Assembly (NCBI GenBank): GCA_934272785.1
Contig: CAKQSE010000002.1
Coordinates: 1-64,000, forward strand
Direction of reading: 5' to 3'
Length of the DNA: 64,000 nt
Origin: an uncultured Alphaproteobacteria bacterium
GTDB lineage: Bacteria; Pseudomonadota; Alphaproteobacteria; Rs-D84
Shown here piece by piece: positions 17,159 to 26,155 of this stretch. Made by a program: the position numbers and the translations under genes. The notes below the pieces were generated by a model, which had not been told where the DNA came from, searched no databases, and saw only the letters and a list, made by a program, of their open reading frames with translations. Positions within the stretch are counted from its first letter, which is position 1. Every line of letters begins with the position of its first letter.

Positions 17159-17363
17159 TATTCGCGTTATTCCGCGGGCGCGACAAAACAGCATTGAAAC
17201 CGCGCCCGACGGCACAATTCGCGTGCATACAACCGCCACGCCCACCGATGGCGCGGCAAATGCGGCCGTAATAAAAATGCTGGCCCGGCATTTTGATGTG
17301 CCGAAAACCAGCATTAAAATCATCCGTGGGGAAACCGCCCGGGACAAAGTTATTCAGATTTAA
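17133..17363 (+). CDS. DUF167/YggU-family protein
   Basis: 76 aa. The family core is clear: [13 protein letters not shown], then GAANAAVIKMLARHFDVPKT and IIRGETARDKVIQI. It is a small conserved alpha-beta protein of unknown function. The start is ATG 17133 (a GTG sits directly before), inside the HIT gene, so the two are translationally coupled. It overlaps the convergent LOG-family gene by 4 nt at the stop codons. Confidence 0.9.
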   Translation: MNDSKQTFNIRVIPRARQNSIETAPDGTIRVHTTATPTDGAANAAVIKMLARHFDVPKTSIKIIRGETARDKVIQI

Positions 17364-17908
17364 TAATCCTTTATCTCGCGTTCTAAATCCGCCGGCGTTG
17401 CCGCAATGCGGATATCGTAATCCTTGACATCTTCGATAAAGCCACAGTTCTGCATGTGGACAAACAGGCGCGCAAACGGTGCCCAGAAATTATCAGTGTT
17501 CAAAAAGAACAGCGGCTTTTTCGTTTCGCCAATTTGCTGCATCGTCATAATATCGGTCAATTCGTTCAGTGTGCCAATTCCGCCCGGCAAAATGATAAAT
17601 GCGTCGGACAGTTCATACATACGCTGTTTGCGTTCGTTGACGCCATCGACCACCTGGACATGAACGCCGGTGTGCACCGGTTCCTGTTTTGCAACAACGT
17701 TGTGGGTGGAAACACCAATAACCTCGCCCCCGGCGTCCAGCGCACCATTTGCAACCGTTCCCATCAGGCCAACGTCACCACCACCAAATACCATACGAAT
17801 ACCATTGCGCGCCAACATTTCCCCAACCAATGCCGCATCGCGCGCGAACGCTGTTTCTGTGCCAAATTCGTGTCCGCAATATACCGCCATAGATTTTAAT
17901 TTTGCCAT
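17360..17908 (-). CDS. LOG-family (TIGR00730-type) nucleotide hydrolase
   Basis: 182 aa. The Rossmann-like motif GGGDVGLMGTVA (about 42-53) and signature LPGGIGTLNELTDI (about 107-120) place it in the lysine-decarboxylase-like LOG family. Members act as cytokinin riboside 5'-monophosphate phosphoribohydrolases or more general nucleotide nucleosidases; PGGxGTxxE is the catalytic signature. The substrate here is unknown. The ATG at 17908 has AAGGAAA upstream. Confidence 0.92.
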   Translation of the reverse strand: MAKLKSMAVYCGHEFGTETAFARDAALVGEMLARNGIRMVFGGGDVGLMGTVANGALDAGGEVIGVSTHNVVAKQEPVHTGVHVQVVDGVNERKQRMYELSDAFIILPGGIGTLNELTDIMTMQQIGETKKPLFFLNTDNFWAPFARLFVHMQNCGFIEDVKDYDIRIAATPADLEREIKDY

Positions 17909-17967
17909 TTCTCTTTTCCTTTCTTTTTCACTTTATTTTTGCGAATTATAGCATAAAATAACCCAAA

Positions 17968-18948
17968 ATGAATCAGAAATTTATTAAATTTATGAATGAT
18001 TTTATCGGGTATCGCCTGGCCGTGGCGGTCAGTGGTGGCGTTGATTCGGTGTGTCTGTTGTGCTGGCTGGATGAAATTGGGGCGCGCCCCATCGCATTGC
18101 ATGTGAACCATAAATTGCGCGCTGTCGCGGATACCGAGGCCGCACATGTTCGCGACCTGTGTGCGGCGCGCGGGATTGAATGTCATATTTTTGAGTGGAC
18201 CGCCCCCAAACCCACCGCGGGGCTAGAGGCCGCGGCCCGCACCGCGCGGTATAAATTCATGACCGACTGGTGCCGTGAAAATAATATTGATGCGTTACTG
18301 GTTGCGCACCAGGCCGACGACCAAATTGAAACGTTTTTAATGAACCTGGGGCGTGGCAGTGGACTGTCCGGGCTGGCGGCGATGCGCGATGTATCAATGC
18401 GCGATGGGGTGAAAATTGTCCGCCCCCTGTTGGGCGTATGGCGGCGTGAATTGCGTGAATATTGCGACAGGAATAAAATCCGCTATTTTACAGATGAAAT
18501 GAACGACGATGAACGTTATACTCGCGTCAGAATTCGCAAGAATCGTCATCTGATAGCCGATAAACTGGGCATTTCAGATGAACGTATCTTGCTGGCGACG
18601 CAAAACCTGGGCCGGGTGCGCGACGCGATTGAAACAGATGTCGCGGATTTAGTGGCGACGGTTACCGATGGACGGCGCGCAATGTTCACAGATTCTTTTC
18701 TATTTGACCAGGACGACAATATTAGGTTAAAGTTTATCGGAACGTTGATTCAGCAAATTGGGGGGGATAATTATCAGCCGCGCTTGAATTCGTTGCGTCG
18801 CGCACTAAGTAATTTGCAGTCTGACTGTAAATTCACATTGGGGCATTGCACTGTGCGCCGGTTAAATGGTCGGATTTTAATCGTTCCCGAAGGGGCAAAA
18901 ACAAGTTTTAGGACAAGACATGGAAAAGCAAACGTTAAAAAGCAATAA
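17968..18948 (+). CDS. tilS: tRNA(Ile)-lysidine synthase
   Basis: 326 aa. The N-terminal PP-loop ATPase has VSGGVDSVCLL (about 21-31) and AHQADDQIETFLMNLGRGSG (about 112-131), both diagnostic. It converts the wobble C of tRNA-Ile2(CAU) to lysidine. The C-terminal part is shorter than in E. coli, as in many alphaproteobacteria. It overlaps ftsH by 29 nt, so tilS-ftsH-MBL form one coupled operon. The TAAAAT box 9 nt before the ATG suggests a very short leader. Confidence 0.95.
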   Translation: MNQKFIKFMNDFIGYRLAVAVSGGVDSVCLLCWLDEIGARPIALHVNHKLRAVADTEAAHVRDLCAARGIECHIFEWTAPKPTAGLEAAARTARYKFMTDWCRENNIDALLVAHQADDQIETFLMNLGRGSGLSGLAAMRDVSMRDGVKIVRPLLGVWRRELREYCDRNKIRYFTDEMNDDERYTRVRIRKNRHLIADKLGISDERILLATQNLGRVRDAIETDVADLVATVTDGRRAMFTDSFLFDQDDNIRLKFIGTLIQQIGGDNYQPRLNSLRRALSNLQSDCKFTLGHCTVRRLNGRILIVPEGAKTSFRTRHGKANVKKQ

Positions 18949-20809
18949 AAAATCAACACGCCGCGACAGTTCAATGATATTCGTCGCGGTGTTCGCGGTA
19001 TTGTTTGTCGCACTGGGGCTGCGCGGGTTTATGTCGGGCGGTATGCCGGGTGGTATCATGGCAAATTCGGGCAATGCGGCGATAAAACCGGTGGAATTGT
19101 CATTTTCAGACGTCCTGCGTCGCGAGGGCGATATTAAAACCATGAAAATCCGCGGGTCAGACGCCACCGGGACGCTGCGCGACGGAACGCCATTTAACGC
19201 AACGATTACATATGACCCGGAATTGCTGGCCAAAATGTCAGCGAATGGCGCGTCTATATCAATTGATTCATCAAAAAGCACGATGGAATACCTGGGAATG
19301 TGGTTCCCGATTATACTGGGGTTATTCTTTATGTGGTGGATTTTCCGCGGTATGCGCGGTGGCGCGGGTGGCATTACACGTGGCCTGGCACAACAGAATC
19401 CGACCAAAATCACAACTGGCAAGCCCAAAACAACATTTGCCGATGTCGCCGGTATTGATTCTGAAAAGCAAGAGTTGATGGAGGTCGTAGATTTTCTGAA
19501 AGACAAGGATAAATTCACCGCCGTTGGTGCGCGCGTGCCACGTGGCGTGTTGCTGGCCGGCGAACCCGGGACCGGTAAAACATTGCTGGCGCGTGCCATC
19601 GCAGGCGAGGCAAACGTTCCGTTCTTTGCCGCATCAGGCAGTGATTTTTCCGGTATTATCGTCGGACTGGGCGTTGCGAAAATCAAAGAAATCTTTGAAA
19701 TGGCAAAACGGAACGCGCCGTGCATCTTGTTCATTGATGAAATTGATGCGATTGGCCAACGACGCAGCACCGGTTCATTTAACGACCAGGATCGCGAACA
19801 GACACTGAATCAGTTGCTGATTGAAATGGACGGTTTCGCAAATGACACCGGCATTATCGTAATTGGCGCAACCAATCGCCCCGATATGTTGGACGCGGCA
19901 TTGTTGCGTCCGGGCCGATTTGACCGCCAGGTATATATTGAATTACCCGATATGGCGGGACGTCGCGCGATATTGGACCTGTATGCAAAAAAGATAAAGG
20001 TTGGACCGGACGTCAATCTGCAAGATGTGGCGCGTGGCACGACCGGTTTTTCAGGGGCCGATTTGGAAAATCTGTTAAATGAATCTGCCCTGCACGCGGT
20101 GCGCAATGGTCGCACGGAAATTGCACCCGCCGACGTGGACGAGGCCCGTGATAAAATCTTGATGGGCCCGCGCAAGGCACGCAAGATGCGCCCCGAAGAT
20201 ATCAAATTGACCGCCTATCACGAGGCCGGGCACGCATTTGTCAGCCAGATGTATGCCGACATTACCGACCCAATTCACAAGGCAACGATTATCCCGCGTG
20301 GGCGCGCACTGGGCATGGTGCAACACCTGCCGATTGATGACAAGGTTTCCATGACCATTGCCGAGGTTCGCGCCAATCTGTCCATTGCCCTGGCGGGACG
20401 CAGTGCCGAAGAAGTATTCTTTGGCCCGGATAAAATCACAACCGGCGCAGAAAGTGATATTGCCATGGCGACACGCCTGGCGCGGCATTCGATAACAACG
20501 GCGGGGCTGTCGCCACGCGTTGGACTGGCCGCAATCAGCCAGGTAACAAACTTTGGCAATCGCACGGCGTTGGAAAATGCATCAGAAAAGACCGCCGAAT
20601 TGGTCGACAGTGAAATCAAGGCCTGGCTGGACGCGGCGCACGCAGATGCGAAAAAATTACTGGTCAAAAACCGGGCAACGGTGGAACGCCTGGCGAACGA
20701 ATTGCTGAAACGCGAAACATTGACCGGTGCCGAAATCAAAGAAATTATTTCGGGCACGCCGACCAAGAAAGCCACCCCAAAACCACGCACAAAGAAAAAT
20801 GCAAAATAA
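18920..20809 (+). CDS. ftsH: ATP-dependent zinc metalloprotease FtsH
   Basis: 629 aa. Two membrane segments (about 15-33 and 118-136) flank a periplasmic domain. The AAA+ module has Walker A GEPGTGKT (about 214-221), Walker B ILFIDEIDAIG and SRH NRPDMLDAALLRPGRFDRQ. The peptidase motif HEAGH is at about 434-438. Membrane-anchored hexamer that degrades membrane and regulatory proteins. It starts inside the tilS end (AGGA upstream) and overlaps the next gene by 11 nt. A Lys-rich C-terminal tail follows residue 610. Confidence 0.98.
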   Translation: MEKQTLKSNKKSTRRDSSMIFVAVFAVLFVALGLRGFMSGGMPGGIMANSGNAAIKPVELSFSDVLRREGDIKTMKIRGSDATGTLRDGTPFNATITYDPELLAKMSANGASISIDSSKSTMEYLGMWFPIILGLFFMWWIFRGMRGGAGGITRGLAQQNPTKITTGKPKTTFADVAGIDSEKQELMEVVDFLKDKDKFTAVGARVPRGVLLAGEPGTGKTLLARAIAGEANVPFFAASGSDFSGIIVGLGVAKIKEIFEMAKRNAPCILFIDEIDAIGQRRSTGSFNDQDREQTLNQLLIEMDGFANDTGIIVIGATNRPDMLDAALLRPGRFDRQVYIELPDMAGRRAILDLYAKKIKVGPDVNLQDVARGTTGFSGADLENLLNESALHAVRNGRTEIAPADVDEARDKILMGPRKARKMRPEDIKLTAYHEAGHAFVSQMYADITDPIHKATIIPRGRALGMVQHLPIDDKVSMTIAEVRANLSIALAGRSAEEVFFGPDKITTGAESDIAMATRLARHSITTAGLSPRVGLAAISQVTNFGNRTALENASEKTAELVDSEIKAWLDAAHADAKKLLVKNRATVERLANELLKRETLTGAEIKEIISGTPTKKATPKPRTKKNAK

Positions 20810-21494
20810 TAACGACGTCCAATTTGAAATTATCCACATGCCACCAGAAAACACGAATTCCGTGCTGGTGACGCGTGGCACGGACGCCGTGATTTTTGAC
20901 CCATGGGGTCGCGCGGACGATTGGATAAAATTGCTGGATGGACGCGGGTTGCACCTGCGGGCGATATATGCAACGCATGGACACAGCGATCATATTTCCG
21001 CCGCGCCCGGTCTGGCGGCGCACTATGACACGCCATGGTATATGAATCACCACGATTTGGAATTGATTACGTGGGGCAATATGTTGCTGGAATATTTCAA
21101 TATGCCAAAAATTCCGTCTGATTTTCGTCGGCCTGAAAATTTAACCGCCGGCGCAAGAGAGATTTTACCAGGTGTGAATATGGACGTAATTGCCGCGCCG
21201 GGACATTCGGCGGGCGGTATGATGTTCTATTTCCCAGAATATGGGATTTTGCTGTCCGGCGATACGTTATTTCGCGATGGTGTTGGACGAACCGACCTGC
21301 CCACGGGCGATGGCGACGATTTACAGTTGTCCATTGCCGCGTTACGCAATATGAATTTGCCCGACGAAACATATGTTGTTCACGGTCATGGGATTGATTC
21401 AACAATTAAAATGCTGAAACAACACAATCCATTTTTTGGTGGGTGCCACCATTGTCATCACTGTGATGGTGGGTGCGACTGCGGTTGTAAATAA
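20799..21494 (+). CDS. MBL-fold hydrolase with Cys/His-rich tail
   Basis: 231 aa. Metallo-beta-lactamase fold with THGHSDH (about 65-71), GHSAGGM and the second-metal Asp in LLSGDTLFRDGVGRTDLPTG, a glyoxalase II-like arrangement. Family enzymes hydrolyse glutathione thioesters or related substrates. The unusual part is the end: after residue 210 it has a metal-binding-like tail, CHHCHHCDGGCDCGCK, with six Cys and four His in 16 residues. It begins inside the ftsH stop region, so it is translationally coupled. The substrate is unassigned. Confidence 0.88.
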   Translation: MQNNNDVQFEIIHMPPENTNSVLVTRGTDAVIFDPWGRADDWIKLLDGRGLHLRAIYATHGHSDHISAAPGLAAHYDTPWYMNHHDLELITWGNMLLEYFNMPKIPSDFRRPENLTAGAREILPGVNMDVIAAPGHSAGGMMFYFPEYGILLSGDTLFRDGVGRTDLPTGDGDDLQLSIAALRNMNLPDETYVVHGHGIDSTIKMLKQHNPFFGGCHHCHHCDGGCDCGCK

Positions 21495-21499
21495 GTATT

Positions 21500-22279
21500 C
21501 TATTCGGCAACCTGGAATACCAAAACGCGTTCAATTCCACCCAGGTCACGCGCGGCCCGCACAAATGTCCATCCGGCACGCGTAAATATATCGCGGACGG
21601 CATCGGTCTGGCCCGCGCCAATTTCCAGGTATATTTTTCCGCCCGGTCGCACCCAACGCCATGCGTTTGGTGCAATTGATTCGTATGCCGCCAATCCATC
21701 ATTTTCTGCATACAATGCCATTTCTGGGTCATGCATTGCGCCCGCGTCAACACGCGTGTCACCGCGCGCAATGTATGGCGGATTGGACACGATTATATCA
21801 AATTCCCCGGGACGCAATGCGCGCGGATTATCAAATCGGGCGTGCATAACGTGCACACGCGACGCCAGTCCCAAATCACGCATATTTGCGCGCGCCGTGC
21901 GCACCGCGCCACGCGACCGGTCAATTGCCACACCCGTTGCACCATGAATATTTTTTACCAATGCGCCAATTATACACCCCGTGCCCGTCCCCAGGTCCAG
22001 AATACGTGGTGTGGTGTCATTTCCGCAATCGGCAATCACCGCCGCAACCAGTGTTTCCGTATCCGGTCGTGGGTCCAATGTATGCCGATTTGTCCGAAAT
22101 TTCAGGCCATAAAACCATTTCTGGCCGATGATTTTTGCAACAGGCACCCCACGGCGCAACTGGCGCGCCATCCGCCACACATTAAAATATGATAAATTTG
22201 CAGTATTTTCAGTAATAATCCGCGCCGCGCGCAACCCACCGGCACGATTTAGAATTGTGAACGCTTGATTTATTTCCAT
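21500..22279 (-). CDS. prmC: Release factor glutamine methyltransferase
   Basis: 259 aa. An N-terminal helical domain is followed by a SAM-dependent fold with LDLGTGTGCI (about 112-121) and the substrate motif VSNPPYI (about 184-190), which is specific for PrmC/HemK. It methylates the GGQ glutamine of RF1/RF2. I start it at ATG 22279; a GTG at 22300 would add 7 residues. The minus-strand -10 box (22291-22286) is 6 nt before this ATG, shared palindromically with the divergent gene. Confidence 0.94.
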   Translation of the reverse strand: MEINQAFTILNRAGGLRAARIITENTANLSYFNVWRMARQLRRGVPVAKIIGQKWFYGLKFRTNRHTLDPRPDTETLVAAVIADCGNDTTPRILDLGTGTGCIIGALVKNIHGATGVAIDRSRGAVRTARANMRDLGLASRVHVMHARFDNPRALRPGEFDIIVSNPPYIARGDTRVDAGAMHDPEMALYAENDGLAAYESIAPNAWRWVRPGGKIYLEIGAGQTDAVRDIFTRAGWTFVRAARDLGGIERVLVFQVAE

Positions 22280-22293
22280 AAGTCCATTATAAT
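22265..22293. promoter_or_regulatory. Bidirectional promoter with palindromic -10
   Basis: The plus strand has TTGATT (22265-22270), a 17-nt spacer and TATAAT (22288-22293), 7 nt before the ATG at 22301. The palindrome ATTATAAT (22286-22293) also gives TATAAT on the minus strand, 6 nt before the prmC ATG at 22279. Both mRNAs would be leaderless or nearly so. Confidence 0.6.
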
Positions 22294-22300
22294 CGGACAC

Positions 22301-23563
22301 ATGAAAAAAGCAAAAGATATTATAAACCCAAATAATCTGTCAAAAATCGTCATTGCACTGGCCGCGATTGCGGTTGTGTTGGCGATTATTGTCGTCGTAT
22401 TCTTTCGCAGTCCGGCCAATATTCCCGGCATTGGACGCGGACACGAATGCAAAAATGTCGTGATGGTCGCATCGGGCGACACGCTGTCCAAGCTGCTGAT
22501 TGACCAGGGTCTGACCCATAACGACGTTGATGCAATTGCGCGCGTTTTGAAATCAGACGCATCAATAACAACACTGCGTGCGAACAACGACAAAATTGAA
22601 TTTGTGCGCGATGACAACGATGCCCCGGTGTCCAAGATTGTAATTATCCCATCGCCATGGCGTCAGGTGGAATTGACCTGTGGTGAAAACGGCAACTGGG
22701 AATGCAAGACGGTTGATATCGAACGCGATGTTCGCGTGGTGTATAAATCGGGCGAAATCCTGGACGGGGACAGTTTTTATCTGGCGGGTATGCGCGCGGG
22801 AATTCCGGCGGGTATTCTGGCCGATGTATATGACCTGTTGGCGTTTGAAATGGACTTTGAACGCGATGTTCGCGCGGGCCAGAAATTCTCGGTCCTGTAT
22901 GAAGAAAACTTTTCCGGTGGCCAGAAAATTGACAACGGTCGCGTCCTGGCGGTCCAGTTCCAGGCACTGCGTGGCGATGTCAAAATGTATCGTTTCCGCA
23001 AATCAGACGGCACATCAGGCTATTATGACGAAGATGGCAATGGCGCAATCAAATCACTGAAACGCACCCCGATAAACAATGCAAAAATCACCAGCAGTTT
23101 TTCTGGCCGGCGCAAGCACCCAGTGCTGGGATACACCCGCGCGCACAAGGGCGTGGATTTCCGTGCATCAACCGGCACACCGATTCCGGCCGCCGGTGCG
23201 GGTCGCGTTGTGGCGCGTGGATATAACCGCGGACACGGTAACTTTGTAAAGCTGCGTCATAATGGTTCATATGAAACACTGTATGCGCACATGTCCAAAT
23301 TTGCCAAGGGCGTTGTTGTCGGCACCACCGTGCGCCAGGGCCAGACAATCGGATACGTCGGGTCAACCGGCCTGTCCACGGGTCCACATTTGCACTATGA
23401 AATAATCAAGAACGGCAAACACGTCAACCCAATGACGGTGAAATTGCCCGCAATCAGTAATCTGGATTCGGCGAATAAAAAGAAGTTCTTGGAATATCGC
23501 AAGACCCTGGATACGGCGATGGAACGCCTGGGGAATAATCCGAATTTATATATTCAATTGTAA
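22301..23563 (+). CDS. M23-family murein endopeptidase (MepM-like)
   Basis: 420 aa. One N-terminal membrane anchor (about 15-35), a LysM-like/OapA-like segment with SGDTLSKLLIDQGLTHNDVD (about 57-76), a linker domain, and a C-terminal LytM/M23 domain (about 275-375). The domain has HKGVDFR and HLHYEI as zinc ligands. It cuts crosslinks between stem peptides to allow wall growth. The ATG at 22301 lies 7 nt after a TATAAT and lacks a Shine-Dalgarno. It is the second M23 peptidase in the window. Confidence 0.93.
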   Translation: MKKAKDIINPNNLSKIVIALAAIAVVLAIIVVVFFRSPANIPGIGRGHECKNVVMVASGDTLSKLLIDQGLTHNDVDAIARVLKSDASITTLRANNDKIEFVRDDNDAPVSKIVIIPSPWRQVELTCGENGNWECKTVDIERDVRVVYKSGEILDGDSFYLAGMRAGIPAGILADVYDLLAFEMDFERDVRAGQKFSVLYEENFSGGQKIDNGRVLAVQFQALRGDVKMYRFRKSDGTSGYYDEDGNGAIKSLKRTPINNAKITSSFSGRRKHPVLGYTRAHKGVDFRASTGTPIPAAGAGRVVARGYNRGHGNFVKLRHNGSYETLYAHMSKFAKGVVVGTTVRQGQTIGYVGSTGLSTGPHLHYEIIKNGKHVNPMTVKLPAISNLDSANKKKFLEYRKTLDTAMERLGNNPNLYIQL

Positions 23564-23568
23564 AAAGA

Positions 23569-23595
23569 AACGGGGCGTCGCCCCGTTTTTGTTTT
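23569..23595 (+). terminator. Terminator after the M23 gene
   Basis: CGGGGC-GTC-GCCCCG flanked by A and T runs. It can also serve the convergent gene at 23601. Confidence 0.85.
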
Positions 23596-23600
23596 GTGCC

Positions 23601-24359
23601 CTATTTCGTTTTCTGGGGCATTGTGGCCAGGCGCGCAAATTCGCGTTCCAAGCGGCCCTTTATATACGGGAAACAATTGTGCGGTGCAACGTGAATATCG
23701 GGCAACGCATCTGCGGCCTGAATCCCGTATCCGGTGATTTCTGATTTGTCGTTGATATAGACCAGTCCGCGTGCATGCGCGCGATCAATCAATTTCGGAT
23801 CAAATGTCACATTGTTTGCCGTGGCGATTTTGTCGCATTCGGCGCGAATTATTGGCGACGCGTGAAACACCGGCAACACGGTGCACGTCGGCAGATTTGG
23901 TGCACGCTTGAACATTTCGTTTGATGCGTCCAGCCCGTTTCGATATACCGGGCGATATCCCATCTTGCGATAGAAATTTACGGCGTATGCCAATGAAATT
24001 AAATCAATTGTAAGCGTTTCAAATCCACTGATACGTTCAACCTGAGTCAATAATTTGCGACCGATACCGGTGCCCTGGTATTCAGGACGGATATACAAAC
24101 TGTGCACCGTGGTGGCGCGATACCAACAATTGCCACGCGTGAATCCAACCATATTGTCGGCGTCATATGCCGCAAAGGCAAAATTAAACCCACATGTGCG
24201 CCAGTGATGCTTTAGGTCTTGTCTGACCTGGGCATTTTCGGACTTTGGCACCGGGAATTTGTAATTGTATTCCAATGCCGCGGCACGAATACTGATAAAG
24301 TCGTCCCAGATTTTGGGTGCGGCCTGGTCAAATATTGGAAAGATTTTTATTTCGCTCAT
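23601..24359 (-). CDS. GNAT-family acetyltransferase
   Basis: 252 aa from ATG 24359 (MSEIKIF). The acetyl-CoA motif is HSLYIRPEYQGTGIGRKLL (about 94-112), followed by the usual AVNFYRKMGY helix (about 132-141). The C-terminal 100 residues form an extra domain with no recognised family, including CTVLPVFHASP and HVAPHNCFPY. Substrate unknown. Confidence 0.85.
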   Translation of the reverse strand: MSEIKIFPIFDQAAPKIWDDFISIRAAALEYNYKFPVPKSENAQVRQDLKHHWRTCGFNFAFAAYDADNMVGFTRGNCWYRATTVHSLYIRPEYQGTGIGRKLLTQVERISGFETLTIDLISLAYAVNFYRKMGYRPVYRNGLDASNEMFKRAPNLPTCTVLPVFHASPIIRAECDKIATANNVTFDPKLIDRAHARGLVYINDKSEITGYGIQAADALPDIHVAPHNCFPYIKGRLEREFARLATMPQKTK

Positions 24360-24391
24360 ACCGGCGAACGTAATACACAAATATTATTTTG

Positions 24392-25123
24392 TCAATATTT
24401 GATTTCAAGATTCTTGAAATCATCGTGCGTTGCGCCCGGAACAACGACAATATCCGAACCGCGCGCGATGTCCATCGTCAATTGCATTGGGACAACGCGG
24501 TCACGTGTGCCGACATAGTGCAACTGGGGCACATCGGGTAACACCGCCATATCCAGCGACCGCGTCAATGGCGTATCGCCAAAGTGCGCCGTCCACGCGC
24601 CGTGATTCAGGACGCCTGCGACCGTAATCCACCGCGTGACATTTATTTCCGGGTGCCGCGTTATAACCAGGCCCGACACCATTGCCCCACCCGAATATCC
24701 AATCAGCACAACCGGCCGCGCCCCCGACACAGATTTAACCGCCGTCGCCACAGAATCAATAACATCGCCCGAAAAACGTCCGTCGGTCCAATCATGGCGC
24801 GAACAGGCGGGCGACATAATAAACTGGCACGGGCGCGCAATATACACGACGTTTGCCGCCGTATCACGCGCCGCCAAATCGCGCACAAATGTGCCACGCG
24901 GCGTCGGGTCGGACGTTGGACGCCCACTGGAATTAAATGCGTGACCGTCCCCTTCTATATAAACATGTGTGGGGACGCGGGGGTCGGTGATTTTTTGCCA
25001 CGTGGCAATTTGATATTTGCCCGCGTCAACCGTCACCGGTGCAAATCCCGGCATATCACCACAGGGCGCATGCGCGCAACCGCATAAAACCAATACAGAA
25101 AAAATCCACAGACGACGTATCAT
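24392..25123 (-). CDS. Lipoprotein alpha/beta hydrolase
   Basis: 243 aa with lipobox VLCGC (Cys16). A serine-hydrolase nucleophile elbow GYSGGA lies at about 143-148, with a possible acid in GTRDRVVP and His in GATHDDF near the end. The oxyanion-side YIEGDGHAF motif resembles an esterase fold. It is anchored in the envelope, probably an esterase or peptidase. Substrate unknown. Convergent spacing suggests a separate transcript from its neighbours. Confidence 0.82.
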   Translation of the reverse strand: MIRRLWIFSVLVLCGCAHAPCGDMPGFAPVTVDAGKYQIATWQKITDPRVPTHVYIEGDGHAFNSSGRPTSDPTPRGTFVRDLAARDTAANVVYIARPCQFIMSPACSRHDWTDGRFSGDVIDSVATAVKSVSGARPVVLIGYSGGAMVSGLVITRHPEINVTRWITVAGVLNHGAWTAHFGDTPLTRSLDMAVLPDVPQLHYVGTRDRVVPMQLTMDIARGSDIVVVPGATHDDFKNLEIKY

Positions 25124-25184
25124 TACTGGTATATATCATAGCCCGAATAACACCCCGACGTCAAACCATATGCGCGGCGAACAT

Positions 25185-25243
25185 TTGACAAAAACAATTG
25201 ACAAAATGCTTGACAAATAATATTTTTGGACTATTATTTCGAT
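25185..25243 (+). promoter_or_regulatory. Promoter region with three TTGACA repeats
   Basis: Three TTGACA hexamers spaced about 13 nt apart (near 25184, 25197 and 25210). The last is followed after 16 nt by TATTAT. The -10 lies in an imperfect palindrome AAATAATA...TATTATTT. AAAGGTG precedes the ATG at 25273. Confidence 0.5.
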
Positions 25244-25272
25244 AAACAAAACGAACAAATAAAGGTGAATCC

Positions 25273-26031
25273 ATGTTCAACAAATTAAAAATGAAAATTG
25301 CCGCCCGTCGCGTAGAACGCAAAAAGGCCCGCACGTCTGCAAAGCGTGGCACCGCCCGCAAGGCGCAAAAGAAAACGTTCTGGGGCCGCGTCCGCGAAAT
25401 TGTATGCGCACCATTTAAATTCATCGCGCGCATTATTCGCCGCATATGGGCGTGGATTTGCCGCATTGATTTAATTGGATTGGTAAATCTGACATTGTTG
25501 GTCGCGATTATCGTCTTGTTCACGATGCTGATTGTGGACATTGTGCGCGCCCGTCACACACCAAACGTCGTTGTGATTGAACAGCCGGTTGCCGCCACCG
25601 TTGTAAAGCCAACACCACGTCGCCCGGTGCAAGTCGCGCCAACCCCAACATTACCGATTAAACGCACCGCGAACCGCGAATACGTCGCCACCCCGGTCAG
25701 CGTTACAAACGTAAAACCGTGCCAGGCCACCATCCGCCAGACCGCGCGTATGGGGCGCGATCTGTATGGTGACATCATTATTGACCACCGCGACAGCGCG
25801 ACAATCCTGCGCAGTGGTGATACCGTCCGCGGCAACCTGTATCTGCAAAACATGCGCAAATACACACTGCCCTGTGGTGTCCGCATCGAAGGCAACCTGT
25901 TCTTGCGCGATGTGAATATGGTGCAGTTCTGTGGTGCGTTCACCGTTACCGGTAATATTTATGTCAGCCCAAAATCATCGTTTGGCCCATTGCCACGCAC
26001 GGCGCGTCTGGGTGGCCAGGTGATTTTATAA
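25273..26031 (+). CDS. Membrane-anchored bactofilin-like protein
   Basis: 252 aa. Residues 1-55 are strongly basic, one membrane segment spans about 74-95, then a Pro/Val/Thr linker (about 105-150). The C-terminal 100 residues show repeating beta strands (ILRSGDTVRGNLYLQNM, GVRIEGNLFLRD, GAFTVTGNIYV) like the right-handed beta helix of bactofilins or polymer-forming adhesins. Bactofilins assemble into scaffolds at the membrane. The fold is inferred from strand periodicity; the transmembrane plus linker layout is unusual for the family. Confidence 0.6.
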   Translation: MFNKLKMKIAARRVERKKARTSAKRGTARKAQKKTFWGRVREIVCAPFKFIARIIRRIWAWICRIDLIGLVNLTLLVAIIVLFTMLIVDIVRARHTPNVVVIEQPVAATVVKPTPRRPVQVAPTPTLPIKRTANREYVATPVSVTNVKPCQATIRQTARMGRDLYGDIIIDHRDSATILRSGDTVRGNLYLQNMRKYTLPCGVRIEGNLFLRDVNMVQFCGAFTVTGNIYVSPKSSFGPLPRTARLGGQVIL

Positions 26032-26059
26032 CCAGAAATTGTGCATCTCCCTTGAACAT

Positions 26060-26087
26060 AACCGCGGGGCGTCCCGCGGTTTTTTAT
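26060..26087 (+). terminator. Terminator of the bactofilin-like gene
   Basis: AACCGCGGG-GCGT-CCCGCGGTT followed by a T run. Confidence 0.88.
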
Positions 26088-26155
26088 CATATATATTTTT
26101 GAAATCGCATTTTTTTGTGATATAATAAACACATCCAAACGAAAGGAATAATATC

